DNA from: Agrobacterium tumefaciens
GTDB lineage: Bacteria > Pseudomonadota > Alphaproteobacteria > Rhizobiales > Rhizobiaceae
Length of the DNA: 64,000 nt
Reading direction: 5' to 3'
NCBI RefSeq assembly: GCF_009649785.1
Contig: NZ_WJOK01000019.1
Location: forward strand, 1 to 64,000
In this document: in pieces, positions 26,199-36,862 of the stretch
Layout of the letters: each line of letters opens with the position of its first letter
How positions within the stretch are numbered: the stretch's first letter is position 1
Position numbers and translations under genes: made by a program
Notes under the pieces: generated by a model
Told to the model about the DNA's origin: nothing
The model's database searches: none
What the model saw: only the letters and a program-made list of their open reading frames with translations

Positions 26199-27023
26199 TC
26201 AGACCGGCTGCGGCACGAAGCGGAAGCGATCGCCCTCTCGCTCGACGCGGAAAAACCCGCCAAGATGGCCGCCGGAAACCAGCCAGCCGTGATCGGCAAC
26301 CTGGGTCAGCGCATCGAGACGTGTCGAATAGGCAGTTTCGGAATCGATATCATAGACGAAACCGATACCCGGATCGTCCGCCTGCAACGCGCTCACATGC
26401 AGCACATCGCCCCACAATAACAGCCGGTCATCGCCGTTACCGATGAGATAGCCGGTATGGCCAGGCGTATGGCCGGGCATGGCGATGGCCTCCATACCCT
26501 CGGCAATCCTGCCCGTGGGGATTGGCCGCAGCATGGCACCACAAATGTCGAGCAGCCGGTCGGCAATATCGAAGGCGCCCTGCCTCGCAGGCGGCAATCT
26601 CTTGCGTGCATCCTCGCTGGTGAAAAAGGCAAGATCGGCCTCGGGCACCCATATGTCCGCATTGGGAAAATAAGGCTGGTCGCCTTCGATAAGTCCCAGC
26701 GCATGGTCGCCGTGAATATGGGTGAGGATAACACGGCTGACATCATCAGGCTGGATCCCAGCGGCAATCATCCCCGCACGGGCATGGCCGTAGGTCGGCC
26801 CCCAGGCCGTGCCGCAACCGGTGTCTATCAGCGAAATACCATCAGGCCCTGACAGCACAAAACAGTTGACGTCCATATCCACCGTTTCGCCCTCATGCCC
26901 GGCAAGCGCCGCCGCCAGCGCATCCGCGCCCTGCCGGTGGATGAGGTGGCCGACAGGCGCCTTGTAGACACCATCGACAAAGCGGGAAACGTCACAGGAA
27001 CCAAAACGGAGGGGCGTGGTCAT
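26199..27023 (-). CDS. metallo-beta-lactamase fold hydrolase
   Basis: A 274-residue MBL-fold hydrolase with a two-metal site: ILTHIHGDHALGL (HxHxDH, near residues 101-106), MPGHTPGHTGYL with the next His, LLLWGDVLH with the bridging Asp, and VSGGHLGG at the end. NCFVLSGPDGISLIDTGCG is the usual N-terminal strand. It resembles the lactonase/quorum-quenching-like branch, but the substrate cannot be told. It begins 3 bases after the ureG stop, so it is the distal gene of the urease operon. No signal peptide. Confidence 0.88.
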   Translation of the reverse strand: MTTPLRFGSCDVSRFVDGVYKAPVGHLIHRQGADALAAALAGHEGETVDMDVNCFVLSGPDGISLIDTGCGTAWGPTYGHARAGMIAAGIQPDDVSRVILTHIHGDHALGLIEGDQPYFPNADIWVPEADLAFFTSEDARKRLPPARQGAFDIADRLLDICGAMLRPIPTGRIAEGMEAIAMPGHTPGHTGYLIGNGDDRLLLWGDVLHVSALQADDPGIGFVYDIDSETAYSTRLDALTQVADHGWLVSGGHLGGFFRVEREGDRFRFVPQPV

Positions 27024-27026
27024 ATC

Positions 27027-27656
<630 letters not shown>

Positions 27657-27744
27657 GTTCCCTTCAATATGCTTTGATGTTGTCCCACCATAACGCTTCG
27701 CACGACCGCTTCAAGGGCGGCAATGCTGCATCGCGGCGAGATAT

Positions 27745-28416
27745 TCAGGAGCGGAAAAGCCGCGTTCCCTGCATCTCGTGCCGCATGGTCGCGGTGTCGG
27801 CGATAACAGTGGCGCTGCCGAGATCGTTGAGCGTGGATTGCACGGCCCGTGCCGCCATTTCGCCGATCGACGCCTCGCTTTCGGCGAGAATGGCAACGCC
27901 ATCCTTCTGCCCCGCGACGCCGAGGCGGATACCGGCGGAGACGATCTGCGAGACACCGGCATGCAGGAATGCGGCAACCGTTTCCCGAAGCGGCACGCCA
28001 TGCCCTGCCGCCACCGCACCTATGGCAACAGGATAAGGAACCTCTTTCGGCAACAGCTCAAGAACCGCGTGCGGCCAGGCGCCGGCGGCGGCAACGAAGG
28101 CATCGCCGAGGAGCACCGTCTCGCGGTAGCGCTCCGCAGAACCGGCGAGCGCGCGAGCCAGATCCGCCGCTTCGCTCAGGGCGACGGCGTCCTTTCGATT
28201 ACGCCAGGCATCAGCCAGAAATACCGCATCGTTCCACAGACTGCCGGAACGCAGAAGCACCTCCACCCAGCCGTAAAGGCCGGCGGCATCACTGACGCGC
28301 CGGTCCTCCACCGCCTTTTCAAGGCCGCCAGAATAGGAAAAGCCGCCGACAGGAAAGGCCGGCGACATCCAGGCCATGAGCCGCAGCAGCGCGGCAACGC
28401 CGCGATCTTCGCTCAT
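27745..28416 (-). CDS. ureF: urease accessory protein UreF
   Basis: A 223-residue helical UreF that joins UreD and UreG in the urease activation complex. Typical opening LLRLMAWMSPAFPVGGFSYSGGLEKAV and a later GDAFVAAAGAWPHAVLELLP. It starts 3 bases after the ureE stop. Length and sequence are normal for the family. Confidence 0.95.
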   Translation of the reverse strand: MSEDRGVAALLRLMAWMSPAFPVGGFSYSGGLEKAVEDRRVSDAAGLYGWVEVLLRSGSLWNDAVFLADAWRNRKDAVALSEAADLARALAGSAERYRETVLLGDAFVAAAGAWPHAVLELLPKEVPYPVAIGAVAAGHGVPLRETVAAFLHAGVSQIVSAGIRLGVAGQKDGVAILAESEASIGEMAARAVQSTLNDLGSATVIADTATMRHEMQGTRLFRS

Positions 28417-28419
28417 GTT

Positions 28420-28926
28420 TCAGCCATGGTCGTGATGGTGACCATGGTCATGCCCGTGCCCGTGACCGTGGGAATGGCCGCCATGGGCGTGGTAAGCACC
28501 GCGCGCCGGCTGGAAAGGTTCTTCCACATCACGCACTGTTGCGCCAAGACCTTCCAGCATGGCGCGGATCACGTGGTCACGCAGGATGAGAATACGCTCC
28601 TCCTCGATCTGCGCCGAAAGGTGCCGGTTGCCCAGATGCCAGGCAAGCTCGATCAGGTGAAGACGGTCCTTCGCCTTGATTTCGAACAGCTTTTCGTCCG
28701 CAGCGCGAACCTCCACCAGATCACCGTTCTCCACCACCAGCAGGTCGCCATGGGCAAACAGTACAGCTTCCTTCAAATCCAACATCACCATCTCGTCATT
28801 CTGCAAATGCAGAAGTTTGCGGCGCAGATGTCGCTGGTCATGCGCGAGAGTGACATAACCGGAAGGTTCGTCGGCTGGAGTTCCGGCGGGGTGATAGGAC
28901 GTGACGCGCAGCATGGGATGATCCAT
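28420..28926 (-). CDS. ureE: urease accessory nickel-binding protein UreE
   Basis: A nickel metallochaperone of about 168 residues. The N-terminal peptide-binding domain ([10 protein letters not shown]...[17 protein letters not shown]) is followed by the nickel-binding domain (YLxxAxHLGNRH-like: [22 protein letters not shown]) with the conserved His, and a C-terminal tail of about 23 residues rich in His and Gly that can buffer several nickel ions. The ATG at 28926 is chosen; ATG at 28914 or an upstream one at 28980 are possible. Confidence 0.94.
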   Translation of the reverse strand: MDHPMLRVTSYHPAGTPADEPSGYVTLAHDQRHLRRKLLHLQNDEMVMLDLKEAVLFAHGDLLVVENGDLVEVRAADEKLFEIKAKDRLHLIELAWHLGNRHLSAQIEEERILILRDHVIRAMLEGLGATVRDVEEPFQPARGAYHAHGGHSHGHGHGHDHGHHHDHG

Positions 28927-29014
28927 TTCAGAAACAGTCTTGGGGTTCCGATTGTTGACGGATAGCCCGGCCGATTTCAAGGCGTGTTTTCAGGTCGAAC
29001 GCGTCTCGGAAAAC

Positions 29015-29040
29015 GAAAAAGCCCGGCATCGCTGCCGGGC
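29015..29040 (-). terminator. terminator after the peroxiredoxin gene
   Basis: On the minus strand an 8-base GC stem (GCCCGGCA / TGCCGGGC) with a 4-base loop is followed by TTTTTCG, 25 bases after the peroxiredoxin stop. It separates the upstream urease genes from ureE-ureF-ureG. Confidence 0.85.
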
Positions 29041-29064
29041 CTTGTCAAAAAAAGCAAACCGCAA

Positions 29065-29601
29065 TCAGGCCGCAGCGCGGCTTTTCAGGTTTTCCAGAAT
29101 GTTCTGCGGCGAGGAAACGCCGTAAGGGTCGGTATCGCTATTATCGCAATAGCCCTCTTCCTCGAACCACTGCTCCACCAGACCGTCATTGATGACGGCG
29201 GCGTAACGCCAGGAGCGCATGCCGAAACCGAGATTGTCCTTGGCGACCAGCATGCCCATCTTGCGGGTGAACTCGCCCGAACCGTCAGGAATGACCTTGA
29301 CGTTTTCGAGGTTCTGGCCCTTTGCCCAGGCATTCATCACGAAGGCGTCGTTGACCGACAGGCAATAGATTTCATCGACGCCGAGCGCGCGGAATTCGCC
29401 CGCGAGCTTTTCGAAATCGGGAAGCTGGTAGGTCGAGCAAGTCGGCGTGAAAGCGCCGGGCAACGAGAAGAGAACGACCTTTTTGCCCTTGAAGTAATCG
29501 TCGGAGGTCATGTCCTGCCAACGGAAAGGGTTGGGGCCACCAACGGCCTCGTCGCGAACACGCGTGCGGAAGGTAACGGCGGGCACTTTTTTGCCGAGCA
29601 T
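29065..29601 (-). CDS. peroxiredoxin, Prx5 type
   Basis: A 178-residue thioredoxin-fold peroxidase of the Prx5/AhpE-like group. The active site reads LPGAFTPTCSTYQLP, with the peroxidatic Cys near residue 55 and the PxxxTxxC pattern intact; WAKGQNLENVKVIPDGSGEFTRKMGM is the conserved second half. A second Cys lies near residue 152. It probably reduces organic or hydrogen peroxide with glutathione or glutaredoxin. It sits between urease genes on the same strand but ends in its own terminator, so its link to urease is positional. Confidence 0.92.
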   Translation of the reverse strand: MLGKKVPAVTFRTRVRDEAVGGPNPFRWQDMTSDDYFKGKKVVLFSLPGAFTPTCSTYQLPDFEKLAGEFRALGVDEIYCLSVNDAFVMNAWAKGQNLENVKVIPDGSGEFTRKMGMLVAKDNLGFGMRSWRYAAVINDGLVEQWFEEEGYCDNSDTDPYGVSSPQNILENLKSRAAA

Positions 29602-29769
29602 GTCTTGTCTCCTGATCTGTCTTCAATTTTCTGGCGTTTTGCACGGATCGCTTGGGACCGATCCGCACGGAATTCTTTTGCCGTTTCTTTAGCGCAAGAT
29701 GCGCTGCGGTGCAGCATAAAAATCGGATTACCAGACGTCAAATCAACGAAACGTCGCACCGCGGTAAGA

Positions 29770-30438
29770 TCAATTGTGCAGCGCTACCGACCAGCGCAAC
29801 AGTGGCGGCAACGGTGTCCACCAGCCGGTGCGAATGCCGGCTTGCCGCAGCATGGCGGCAGACCACGTGTTGCAGCCGGCCAGCGCATTGAACCAGCCAT
29901 TCGCCTCGAAAAATCCATCCGTCAGGCTGTAGGAAGCACCGGGTATAAGCTGAACTTTGCCATTGTCCCGCAGGAAGCTCGCACGAACGCCCGCCACAAG
30001 TCGCTGATATCCCGCTTCGGAAATGCGAAGGCGCTTCACCCCGGCAAAGTCGGCGGGAAAATCCCCAGTCACATCCACATGCATCACCGACTGGTCGAGT
30101 GTCAGAGAGCGCACGACCGGCATCGGCTTCAGGTCGGCCCATGTCGGCGTCTGTATGTAAAACGACCGGCCACCCCAGCCGAACACCAGATAGGCAGCAG
30201 CCGGATGGTTGACCGCGATACCGCCCTCCTGCAATTCGGAAAAGGCCCGCCGCAGATCGTCATCAACAGGCAGGGCGATATCGGTATGGATCGGATTGGA
30301 TAACAGCAATATCGCGCGATCACTCACGCCGCTTGTTTCATCGGCAAAAAAGGGTCGCGGCACGACGGTGCCGAGCACAAGAAGCAGGATGATCAGCAGC
30401 AGGCCACCGCCGATCCACCTTGTGATAAATCTCACCAC
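29770..30438 (-). CDS. DUF2459/TIGR02117 conserved urease-region protein
   Basis: A 222-residue protein of the family described as a conserved hypothetical found in urease regions (TIGR02117, DUF2459). An N-terminal membrane helix (IGGGLLLIILLLVLGTVV) anchors or exports a periplasmic domain with NPIHTDIALPV, YLVFGWGGRSFY and the C-terminal FFEANGWFNALAGCNTWSA, whose Cys/Asn/Trp cluster is the most conserved part. It starts 9 bases after the ureC stop, so it is co-transcribed. Function is unknown. Confidence 0.9.
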   Translation of the reverse strand: MVRFITRWIGGGLLLIILLLVLGTVVPRPFFADETSGVSDRAILLLSNPIHTDIALPVDDDLRRAFSELQEGGIAVNHPAAAYLVFGWGGRSFYIQTPTWADLKPMPVVRSLTLDQSVMHVDVTGDFPADFAGVKRLRISEAGYQRLVAGVRASFLRDNGKVQLIPGASYSLTDGFFEANGWFNALAGCNTWSAAMLRQAGIRTGWWTPLPPLLRWSVALHN

Positions 30439-30447
30439 GAAACGCCG

Positions 30448-32157
30448 TTAAAACAGGAAATAACGCTGCGCCATCGGCAGCACCGTCGCCGGTTCACAGG
30501 TCAGAAGCTCGCCATCGGCGCGCACCTCATACGTTTCCGGGTCAACCTCGATATGCGGGGTCAGCGAATTGTGGATCATCGAGGCCTTGGAAATGCCGCC
30601 GCGCACGTTCTTCACCGCCATCAGCTTCTTGGCAACACCAAGACGCCCTGCAAGGCCGGCATCCAGCGACGCCTGACTGACAAATGTAACCGAGGAATTG
30701 GTGCGCAGCTTGCCATAGGCGGCAAACATCGGGCGGTAATGCATCGGCTGCGGCGTGGGAATGGAGGCATTCGGATCGCCCATCGGTGCCGCGGCGATGG
30801 AACCGCCGAGCAACACCATTTCCGGCTTCACGCCGAAGAATGCCGGGTTCCACAATACCAGATCGGCACGCTTGCCGACTTCGATAGAGCCGATCTCATG
30901 GCTGACGCCCTGCGCGATGGCCGGGTTGATGGTATATTTGGCGATGTAACGGCGGACGCGGAAATTGTCGTTTTCGCCGGTCTCTTCCTTCAGGCGGCCG
31001 CGCTGGCGCTTCATCTTGTCAGCTGTCTGCCAGGTGCGGATCGCCACTTCACCGACACGGCCCATGGCCTGGCTGTCGGAGGAAATGATCGAGAACGCGC
31101 CGATATCGTGGAGAATATCCTCCGCCGCGATGGTTTCCTTGCGGATGCGGCTTTCGGCGAACGCGATATCCTCAGGGATGGACGACGACAGATGGTGGCA
31201 CACCATCAGCATATCCAGATGTTCGGCCAGTGTATTGATGGTGTAGGGCCGCGTCGGGTTGGTGGAAGACGGGATGACGTTCGGATTGCCGCAGACCTTG
31301 ATGATATCAGGCGCATGGCCACCGCCTGCCCCTTCGGTGTGGAAGGCATGGATGGTGCGGCCCTTGATGGCGGCAACCGTGTCCTCCACGAAACCGCTCT
31401 CGTTCAGCGTATCGGTGTGGATCATCACCTGCACGTCATATTCGTCAGCCACCGTCAGGCAATTGTCGATGGCGGCGGGCGTCGTGCCCCAGTCCTCGTG
31501 CAACTTCAGCGATGAGGCACCGGCAAGGATCATCTCTTCCAGCGGCGCGGGCAACGAAGCATTGCCCTTGCCCGCCAATGCGAGGTTCATCGGGAAAGCA
31601 TCGAAGCTCTCGATCATCCGCTCGATGTGCCACGCGCCGGTGCAGGTGGTGGCAAGCGTGCCATGCGCGGGGCCGGAACCGCCGCCCAGCATGCAGGTAA
31701 CGCCGCTCATCAGCGCTTCTTCGATCTGCTGCGGGCAGATGAAGTGGATATGTGCATCCATGCCACCGGCAGTCAGAATCTTGCCTTCGCCGGCAATCGC
31801 CTCTGTCGAAGGGCCGACAATGATTGTCACGCCCGGCTGCGTATCGGGGTTGCCCGCCTTGCCGATGGCGTGGATGCGCCCGTTCTTCAGGCCCACATCC
31901 GCTTTGTAGATGCCGCTATGGTCGACGATGACGACGTTGGTGATGACGGTATCGACAGCGCCCTCGGCCCGCGTCGCCTGGCTCTGGCCCATGCCGTCGC
32001 GAATGACCTTGCCACCGCCGAATTTCACTTCCTCGCCATAGGTCGTGTAGTCCTTCTCGATCTCGATGAAGAGTTCGGTATCGGCAAGACGCACCTTGTC
32101 GCCGACGGTCGGGCCGAACATGCCGGCATAGGCGGCGCGGGAAATCTTGTAAGGCAT
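30448..32157 (-). CDS. ureC: urease alpha subunit UreC
   Basis: A 569-residue catalytic subunit hydrolysing urea to ammonia and carbamate at a dinickel site. Nickel ligands: [14 protein letters not shown], the carbamylated Lys in [23 protein letters not shown] and [13 protein letters not shown]; the mobile flap [12 protein letters not shown] carries the active-site His; the Asp of [17 protein letters not shown] follows. Length equals the family norm. It is 4 bases after the GT29-like gene and encodes the third subunit of a bacterial-type ABC urease. Confidence 0.98.
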   Translation of the reverse strand: MPYKISRAAYAGMFGPTVGDKVRLADTELFIEIEKDYTTYGEEVKFGGGKVIRDGMGQSQATRAEGAVDTVITNVVIVDHSGIYKADVGLKNGRIHAIGKAGNPDTQPGVTIIVGPSTEAIAGEGKILTAGGMDAHIHFICPQQIEEALMSGVTCMLGGGSGPAHGTLATTCTGAWHIERMIESFDAFPMNLALAGKGNASLPAPLEEMILAGASSLKLHEDWGTTPAAIDNCLTVADEYDVQVMIHTDTLNESGFVEDTVAAIKGRTIHAFHTEGAGGGHAPDIIKVCGNPNVIPSSTNPTRPYTINTLAEHLDMLMVCHHLSSSIPEDIAFAESRIRKETIAAEDILHDIGAFSIISSDSQAMGRVGEVAIRTWQTADKMKRQRGRLKEETGENDNFRVRRYIAKYTINPAIAQGVSHEIGSIEVGKRADLVLWNPAFFGVKPEMVLLGGSIAAAPMGDPNASIPTPQPMHYRPMFAAYGKLRTNSSVTFVSQASLDAGLAGRLGVAKKLMAVKNVRGGISKASMIHNSLTPHIEVDPETYEVRADGELLTCEPATVLPMAQRYFLF

Positions 32158-32161
32158 GGGT

Positions 32162-32806
32162 TCAGGCTCCTTCGGACGCGGAGAAAATCGATATGGGAGA
32201 AATTCGTGTCAGCCGGCCCTCGTGTGTGAGGGCATCTACAAGCTGTTTTTCGGCGGCAAACGGATGCCCGTTCCAGCCGTGATGACCAAAGCCCGCAATC
32301 GCCACCTCGTCATCACCGCCGCTCACGGTCTCCAGAACATGGGCGATGGCCAAAAGCCCGGTGCTCGGGCAGACGTAAGGGGCCGGCGCATAGACCTGCA
32401 ATGCGTGATCAAGCCGCTCATGCACCCCGCGCGGAATGACGAGGTGGCTCTTGCCGGTCTCTTCGGCTAATGCTGCGAAACCGGCGGTATAATCGGCACA
32501 AAAATCGGTCAGTTCGGGCCAGCGAGCGCGGATATCCGGCTCCATCTGCGAAAATTTCGCGGGATCGCGCACCGACCAGATAGCGGAAGCCTGCTGCACC
32601 CCCTCATTGTCGCGCCACGCGGCCCCTGCGCTCATCTCGCGGCCAGGCCGGCCGGTGTTACAAACGGCCACCACATCCGTGCGGCTGCCGCCAGCGCCCA
32701 GCGAACGGCAATCGTTGAAGCGGATGACAATGTCGGAAAGGTCGATGAGATCAGCCACGCCCTGCGGCATTTCTCCGTTTCCGACAATCATGATCCGCCG
32801 CCCCAT
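32162..32806 (-). CDS. urease-operon protein with sialyltransferase-like (GT29) motifs
   Basis: A 214-residue protein. I see an N-terminal [20 protein letters not shown] followed by [20 protein letters not shown], closely following the order of sialylmotif L of family 29 glycosyltransferases (VVGNSG...IDxxDxVxRxN...G...TD). Further on, [16 protein letters not shown] and [13 protein letters not shown] resemble sialylmotif S (PSTG...L...YGF), and [13 protein letters not shown] offers the His...Glu of motif VS. There is no signal or membrane helix, so it is cytoplasmic. Annotators call relatives urease operon accessory protein. It is 4-5 bases from both ureC and the LprI-like gene. Catalytic activity is not shown. 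Confidence 0.75.
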   Translation of the reverse strand: MGRRIMIVGNGEMPQGVADLIDLSDIVIRFNDCRSLGAGGSRTDVVAVCNTGRPGREMSAGAAWRDNEGVQQASAIWSVRDPAKFSQMEPDIRARWPELTDFCADYTAGFAALAEETGKSHLVIPRGVHERLDHALQVYAPAPYVCPSTGLLAIAHVLETVSGGDDEVAIAGFGHHGWNGHPFAAEKQLVDALTHEGRLTRISPISIFSASEGA

Positions 32807-32811
32807 ACCGT

Positions 32812-33222
32812 TCAGAAACCTTCGGACAACTGGCGCAATTCATCAGCGCGCTTGTTGCTCATATCGGCCAGGCATGAGGAAACCAGCATCGGCTCCATCG
32901 TGCCGCCACGCGCCTGAAACCCGAAGGCATCACAATTGGCATCGCGAAACGCCACCCAGGCACGCTGGGCGGCAACCAATGCATCCACGGCACCCTTGCC
33001 GCTCTCGTCTGCCGTCTTGTCACGCTCCGCAAGCTGCTTGCGGACCTTCTGGTAGGCGGCGTTCAACTGCTTGTCGGCCTTTTCGTAATCCTTGCCGGCG
33101 CAGATTGTCATATCGGCCTGCGTTTGCGGCGAGGTGCAATCGGGCGCGTCATCGGCAAATGCGGAAGACGCCGCAAGAGACAGCAGGACAGCCGCACCGA
33201 AACAGAATTTTTTCAAAGTCAT
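32812..33222 (-). CDS. LprI/DUF1311 family periplasmic protein
   Basis: About 136 residues with a Sec signal (MTLKKFCFGAAVLLSLAASSAFA). The mature part is DUF1311/LprI: DCTSPQTQADMTICAGKDYEKADKQLN, four-helix pattern AAYQKVRKQL and AAQRAWVAFRDANCDAF...CLADMSNKRADEL, with paired cysteines likely disulfide-bonded. Relatives include lysozyme inhibitors. ATG at 33222 is preferred; start codons at 33228 and 33231 also exist. It is within the urease operon with no clear link to urea. Confidence 0.85.
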   Translation of the reverse strand: MTLKKFCFGAAVLLSLAASSAFADDAPDCTSPQTQADMTICAGKDYEKADKQLNAAYQKVRKQLAERDKTADESGKGAVDALVAAQRAWVAFRDANCDAFGFQARGGTMEPMLVSSCLADMSNKRADELRQLSEGF

Positions 33223-33231
33223 GGCCATCAC

Positions 33232-33588
33232 TCAGGCAGCCGCGCCATCGAAAGCCTGCGGCTTCAGCGCACGCGGATCGACACCATCAAGGCAATTGGT
33301 ATTCACCGCCACCATCGGCGTCCCATCCGGCCCATCGGCATAGGCAAAACTCTCAATGCCGCAGGTGGCGCAGAACAGATGATGGATCTTGTGCTTGTTG
33401 AAGAGATATTCCGTCAGCTTGTCGTCGCCGGAAAGCAGGGTGAATTTTTCGCGCGGCGCAAAGGCAAGCGTCGAGCCCAAGCGCTTGCAGCGCGAGCAAT
33501 TGCACACAACCGTGTGGTCGAGATCGGCATCGACCTCGAAGCTCACGTCGCCGCACTGGCAACTTCCGTGATAATGTGCCGTCGCCAT
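33232..33588 (-). CDS. GFA/CENP-V family zinc protein
   Basis: A 118-residue protein of the GFA family (glutathione-dependent formaldehyde-activating-like, CENP-V). ATG at 33588 follows GGGGAGG, which decides the start over the longer frame to 33633. Zinc cysteines lie in HGSCQCGDVSFEV, VVCNCSRCKRLGS and HLFCATCGIESF. Most relatives have no proven activity. Its ATG is 2 bases beyond the ureB stop, so it is embedded in the urease operon. Confidence 0.9.
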   Translation of the reverse strand: MATAHYHGSCQCGDVSFEVDADLDHTVVCNCSRCKRLGSTLAFAPREKFTLLSGDDKLTEYLFNKHKIHHLFCATCGIESFAYADGPDGTPMVAVNTNCLDGVDPRALKPQAFDGAAA

Positions 33589-33589
33589 C

Positions 33590-33895
33590 TCATAACCTCC
33601 CCATGATCTGTTGACGAAACCCGTAAACCTCACGCTTGCCGGAAAGCGGCACCAGCGTCACTTCCCGTTTCTGGCCGGGTTCAAAACGAACCGCAGTACC
33701 AGCCGGAATGTCGAGACGCATGCCGCGCACCTTGTCGCGGTCGAAGACAAGACCCGCATTGGTCTCAAAGAAATGGTAGTGGCTGCCCACCTGCACCGGC
33801 CGGTCGCCGGTATTGGCCACCTCGATCGTCACCGTTGGCTGGCCGGCATTGAGTTCGATGGTGCCCTCTGCGGCAATGATTTCGCCTGGTTTCAT
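33590..33895 (-). CDS. ureB: urease beta subunit UreB
   Basis: A 101-residue beta subunit. ATG at 33895 follows [24 protein letters not shown], the [14 protein letters not shown] core, [18 protein letters not shown] and GKREVYGF are diagnostic. It is a separate polypeptide, as in most bacteria, and assembles with UreA and UreC. Confidence 0.97.
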   Translation of the reverse strand: MKPGEIIAAEGTIELNAGQPTVTIEVANTGDRPVQVGSHYHFFETNAGLVFDRDKVRGMRLDIPAGTAVRFEPGQKREVTLVPLSGKREVYGFRQQIMGRL

Positions 33896-33915
33896 GGTGC
33901 TCCCCTTTGTCTCTC

Positions 33916-34173
33916 TCAAGCAGCGGTGGCTGCCGCGCAGCCTTCAGCCTTCAGCACCCGTGTCGTCGATGCCGGATTGTTGACGAGTTTGGCCGCCGGG
34001 CGGATGGGCCTGCGAACCAGCTCGCCGCCGCAATTCGGGCAGGCGCCTTTGAGCACATCGGTCGCGCAATCGGCGCAAAAGGTGCATTCGAACGAGCAGA
34101 TCATCGCAACCCGGCTGTCGGGGGCAAGATCACGGTCGCAGCATTCGCAATTGGGCCGAAGCTCCAGCGCCAT
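33916..34173 (-). CDS. DUF1272 zinc-ribbon protein
   Basis: An 85-residue DUF1272 protein: [18 protein letters not shown]...[28 protein letters not shown]. Eight or nine cysteines in CxxC pairs suggest one or two zinc sites. It lies between ureA and ureB on the same strand with short gaps (10 and 20 bases), so it must be co-transcribed with urease. Function is unknown. Confidence 0.88.
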   Translation of the reverse strand: MALELRPNCECCDRDLAPDSRVAMICSFECTFCADCATDVLKGACPNCGGELVRRPIRPAAKLVNNPASTTRVLKAEGCAAATAA

Positions 34174-34183
34174 ATCGTCCCCC

Positions 34184-34486
34184 TCAGCGTATCGGTTCGT
34201 GAACGGTCACAAGCTTGGTGCCGTCGGGAAATGTTGCTTCCACCTGCACATCATGGATCATGTCGGCGATGCCTTCCATAACCTGATCGCGGGAAATGAC
34301 ATGCGCGCCGGCTTCCATCAGGTCGGCCACCGCGCGACCATCGCGGGCGCCCTCGACAACGAAATCGGTAATCAGCGCAATCGCTTCCGGGTAATTCAGC
34401 TTCACGCCACGCTCCAGCCGGCGGCGCGCCACCATGGCGGCCATGGAAATCAGCAGCTTGTCTTTTTCTCTCGGAGTAAGGTTCAT
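34184..34486 (-). CDS. ureA: urease gamma subunit UreA
   Basis: A 100-residue gamma subunit, [39 protein letters not shown], and [15 protein letters not shown] at the end. The ATG at 34486 is the usual start; the open frame reaches further but not as UreA. GGAGTAAGG lies upstream. Length equals the family norm. Confidence 0.98.
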   Translation of the reverse strand: MNLTPREKDKLLISMAAMVARRRLERGVKLNYPEAIALITDFVVEGARDGRAVADLMEAGAHVISRDQVMEGIADMIHDVQVEATFPDGTKLVTVHEPIR

Positions 34487-34595
34487 CGTCGTCCCGCAGC
34501 TTTCGCACCTGTCCCGCAAAACACAGTGTTTCGGGGGCTGATCCGACTTGTTTGACAGACCCCGGAAGGTCGCATGTCGCGGGCGATCCGGAGCT

Positions 34596-35447
34596 TTACA
34601 GATTCCAGACTTTCGGCACTGGCGCGCCGTTTCGCAAGAGCGAAATGATCGGAAAAAGTATTTTTCTAAGGGAGAAGCCGTCCGCGGCGGACACGCGCAC
34701 GACAAGCTTGCCCTGCCACTCGCTGGCGCCGCCGCTTTCCCCGGCAATAGCCCGGATTTTAGGCAAAAGCGCCTCGGCCAGAGGCCCGATATAAAGAAGC
34801 GTGGCAAAGGCCACCTGCCCGGCAAGCACCGCCGGTTTTGCAGTCAGCTCCGCCACTTCTCCCGCAAGCAGCAGCTCTTCGGCATGTACCAGCCGGCCGC
34901 CATGGCGAATGCGCCAGCGATCCCGGAACAGGCCATGCTGCATCGCTTCGCCCATGGCCTGACGCCCGAGCAGCACGGCTTCGACGGCGATGAATTCGGA
35001 GGTTGCGTCGAGATCGGCTTCCAGCCTGCGGGTCAGCGACGCCCGGTCGAAAAGAATGGTTTCCTGCGGCAGCCAGTGCAACCGGGCGCCCGGCCCTGCG
35101 GAAACGCGGGCGGTGACGGTGGCGGTTCCGGAGGATGCCTTGTAGACCTTCTCGCAGGCCTGCGTCGTCACCACCAGCGAGGTGCCGGCTCCGGCAACAG
35201 CCTGCCATTCCATTTCATCTCCGCCGGTCAATCCGCCGGAGGAGTTGATGAGGATGGCCTCAATCTCGTTGGAAAACGTATCCGGCAGGCGGATCTTGGC
35301 GCAACCTTCCTGGAACAATTGGTCCAGCCGGCTGCGACCTTCGACAGCCTTGGTTACAATGCGTCCTCTGCCACGGGCGCGCTGCTGCCGGGCAGGTTCG
35401 CCGTCTTCGAGACCGGAAGGGCGGATGGCTTGCTGTTCTGGCTGCAC
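34596..35447 (-). CDS. ureD: urease accessory protein UreD
   Basis: About 283 residues of the UreD scaffold that binds UreF-UreG to apo-urease. [60 protein letters not shown] and [13 protein letters not shown] are conserved. No ATG exists upstream of these motifs in frame; the GTG at 35447 with GGAG five bases before it is the best start. This start lies inside the last 94 bases of the esterase gene on the same strand, so the two genes overlap in different frames. The 110 bases to ureA are short; one transcript is likely. Confidence 0.9.
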   Translation of the reverse strand: MQPEQQAIRPSGLEDGEPARQQRARGRGRIVTKAVEGRSRLDQLFQEGCAKIRLPDTFSNEIEAILINSSGGLTGGDEMEWQAVAGAGTSLVVTTQACEKVYKASSGTATVTARVSAGPGARLHWLPQETILFDRASLTRRLEADLDATSEFIAVEAVLLGRQAMGEAMQHGLFRDRWRIRHGGRLVHAEELLLAGEVAELTAKPAVLAGQVAFATLLYIGPLAEALLPKIRAIAGESGGASEWQGKLVVRVSAADGFSLRKILFPIISLLRNGAPVPKVWNL

Positions 35448-36607
35448 GCGGTCTCCGAAACGGTTGCGGAAGCGGACCCGGCCTTGGCGCCGCAATCTTT
35501 TTTGACGACGGCATCCACTACCATCTGTCCTTCCGTGTTGCGGAAGAAATCCCACATTCTTTCCGCCGCATCAACCGTGCGCGTCACTTCGCCTGTGGGC
35601 ATCTTGCGCTCCACGGCAGGTTCCGCCTTCGGCGTCTGCTCGCCACCCGGCTTGCGGGTAAGGACCGCCGACGCTGCCAGCACTTCCGCCTTCATGGTGG
35701 CGCGCGGCCAGGCATGGTCCCAATTGTCAATGACATAGGACTGGATACGTGCCCCGCCCTTGCAGACGTCATAGGAATTAACGGTGAAGCTCTCGCCCGG
35801 TCTGGTTTTCGCGCCGCCCTTGCAGCCGTCCATTTCCGCCCAGCGTTTCAGCGCCGTCTCGCCGCCATATTGCCAGTAGGACTTGCCACCACCCTGATAG
35901 GGATTGGCCGGATCCTTCAGACCCGCAAAGGCGATGATCGACATCGGCCGCGCCGGCTTGCAGCTTGCCGCATCCGGTCCCCATTTGCCCTCGGTCTCCA
36001 GCGGATAACCCGCGCGCAACGATGCAACGAAGCCGGCAGCGGTGAAATCCGCGCTGCCATTGCAGATGAATTGCGACAGCATGCGCCCGCCGCCGGAATA
36101 CCCGGAACCGTAAAAGCGCTCCTCATCCACGCAGAACTTGCCTTTCACCATGGCAATTGCATCGCGAATGAAGCTCACCTCATCCAGCCCGTCGGGACGG
36201 GTGGTAACACCAGGAACATTCCAGGCATGGGTGCCGGGCAATTCGCCATTGAGGCTGCCCGCCAGCGCCACCACCATCAGGCCGTCGCGCTCGGCAAGCT
36301 TGTCCCAGCCGCTGCGGTTCAGCTGTCCGTGCGGATTGCTGTTGGAGCCGTGGAAATCGAACACCACAGGCACCGGTTTTTTTCCGTCATAGGCGGATGG
36401 AACGAAATAAACGCCTTCGCGTTTCTGACCACTGGAAAGAATGGAAAAATCATGCCTGCCCGGTTCCACGCCGGGTTGAGCAAGCTGACCGCAGGTCGAG
36501 GCCGACGCTGCGACACTCGCGCTCGCGCAGATCGCAAGACCCAGAAACAGGGTACGGGCGGAGCGGAACAGCCGGGCAGCCCGGCCAAGGGCAAAGTCTT
36601 GATGCAT
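35354..36607 (-). CDS. polyhydroxybutyrate-depolymerase-like secreted esterase
   Basis: About 417 residues. ATG at 36607 begins a signal peptide with hydrophobic core [18 protein letters not shown]. The alpha/beta-hydrolase landmarks of the LpqC/PHB-depolymerase group: [16 protein letters not shown], the nucleophile in [11 protein letters not shown], and NWDHAWP with the likely His. A polar, low-complexity C-terminal third (about 330-417) is unlike the family and overlaps ureD at the gene level. Feruloyl-esterase-like or short-chain polyester activity are alternatives. It lies between the urt and ure gene blocks without evident link. Confidence 0.85.
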   Translation of the reverse strand: MHQDFALGRAARLFRSARTLFLGLAICASASVAASASTCGQLAQPGVEPGRHDFSILSSGQKREGVYFVPSAYDGKKPVPVVFDFHGSNSNPHGQLNRSGWDKLAERDGLMVVALAGSLNGELPGTHAWNVPGVTTRPDGLDEVSFIRDAIAMVKGKFCVDEERFYGSGYSGGGRMLSQFICNGSADFTAAGFVASLRAGYPLETEGKWGPDAASCKPARPMSIIAFAGLKDPANPYQGGGKSYWQYGGETALKRWAEMDGCKGGAKTRPGESFTVNSYDVCKGGARIQSYVIDNWDHAWPRATMKAEVLAASAVLTRKPGGEQTPKAEPAVERKMPTGEVTRTVDAAERMWDFFRNTEGQMVVDAVVKKDCGAKAGSASATVSETACSQNSKPSALPVSKTANLPGSSAPVAEDAL

Positions 36608-36862
36608 TGACACGCCTTTATTGGGCACGGTTTCCCCGACGATACGTCGGACGCGCGTGGAATGTAAGGGATCAACTGTCGCGGCGTGCGAATAGACTTC
36701 GTCTGTGTCTCGCATGCAGCATTTTCGCTGCCAATATCACAGGCGTTTATTCAATGAAATGCTAAAATTGCGCATAAAAGCCATGCAGACACGCATAGAC
36801 TTTCAAAATATTAATCGGCCGTTTGCACACCGTGATCGGCGTGCGTGGCTTCTAGTCTCGAT

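Noticed and set aside
30553..31515. A 320-codon frame antisense to ureC
   Set aside because: Antisense shadow of an unambiguous urease subunit.
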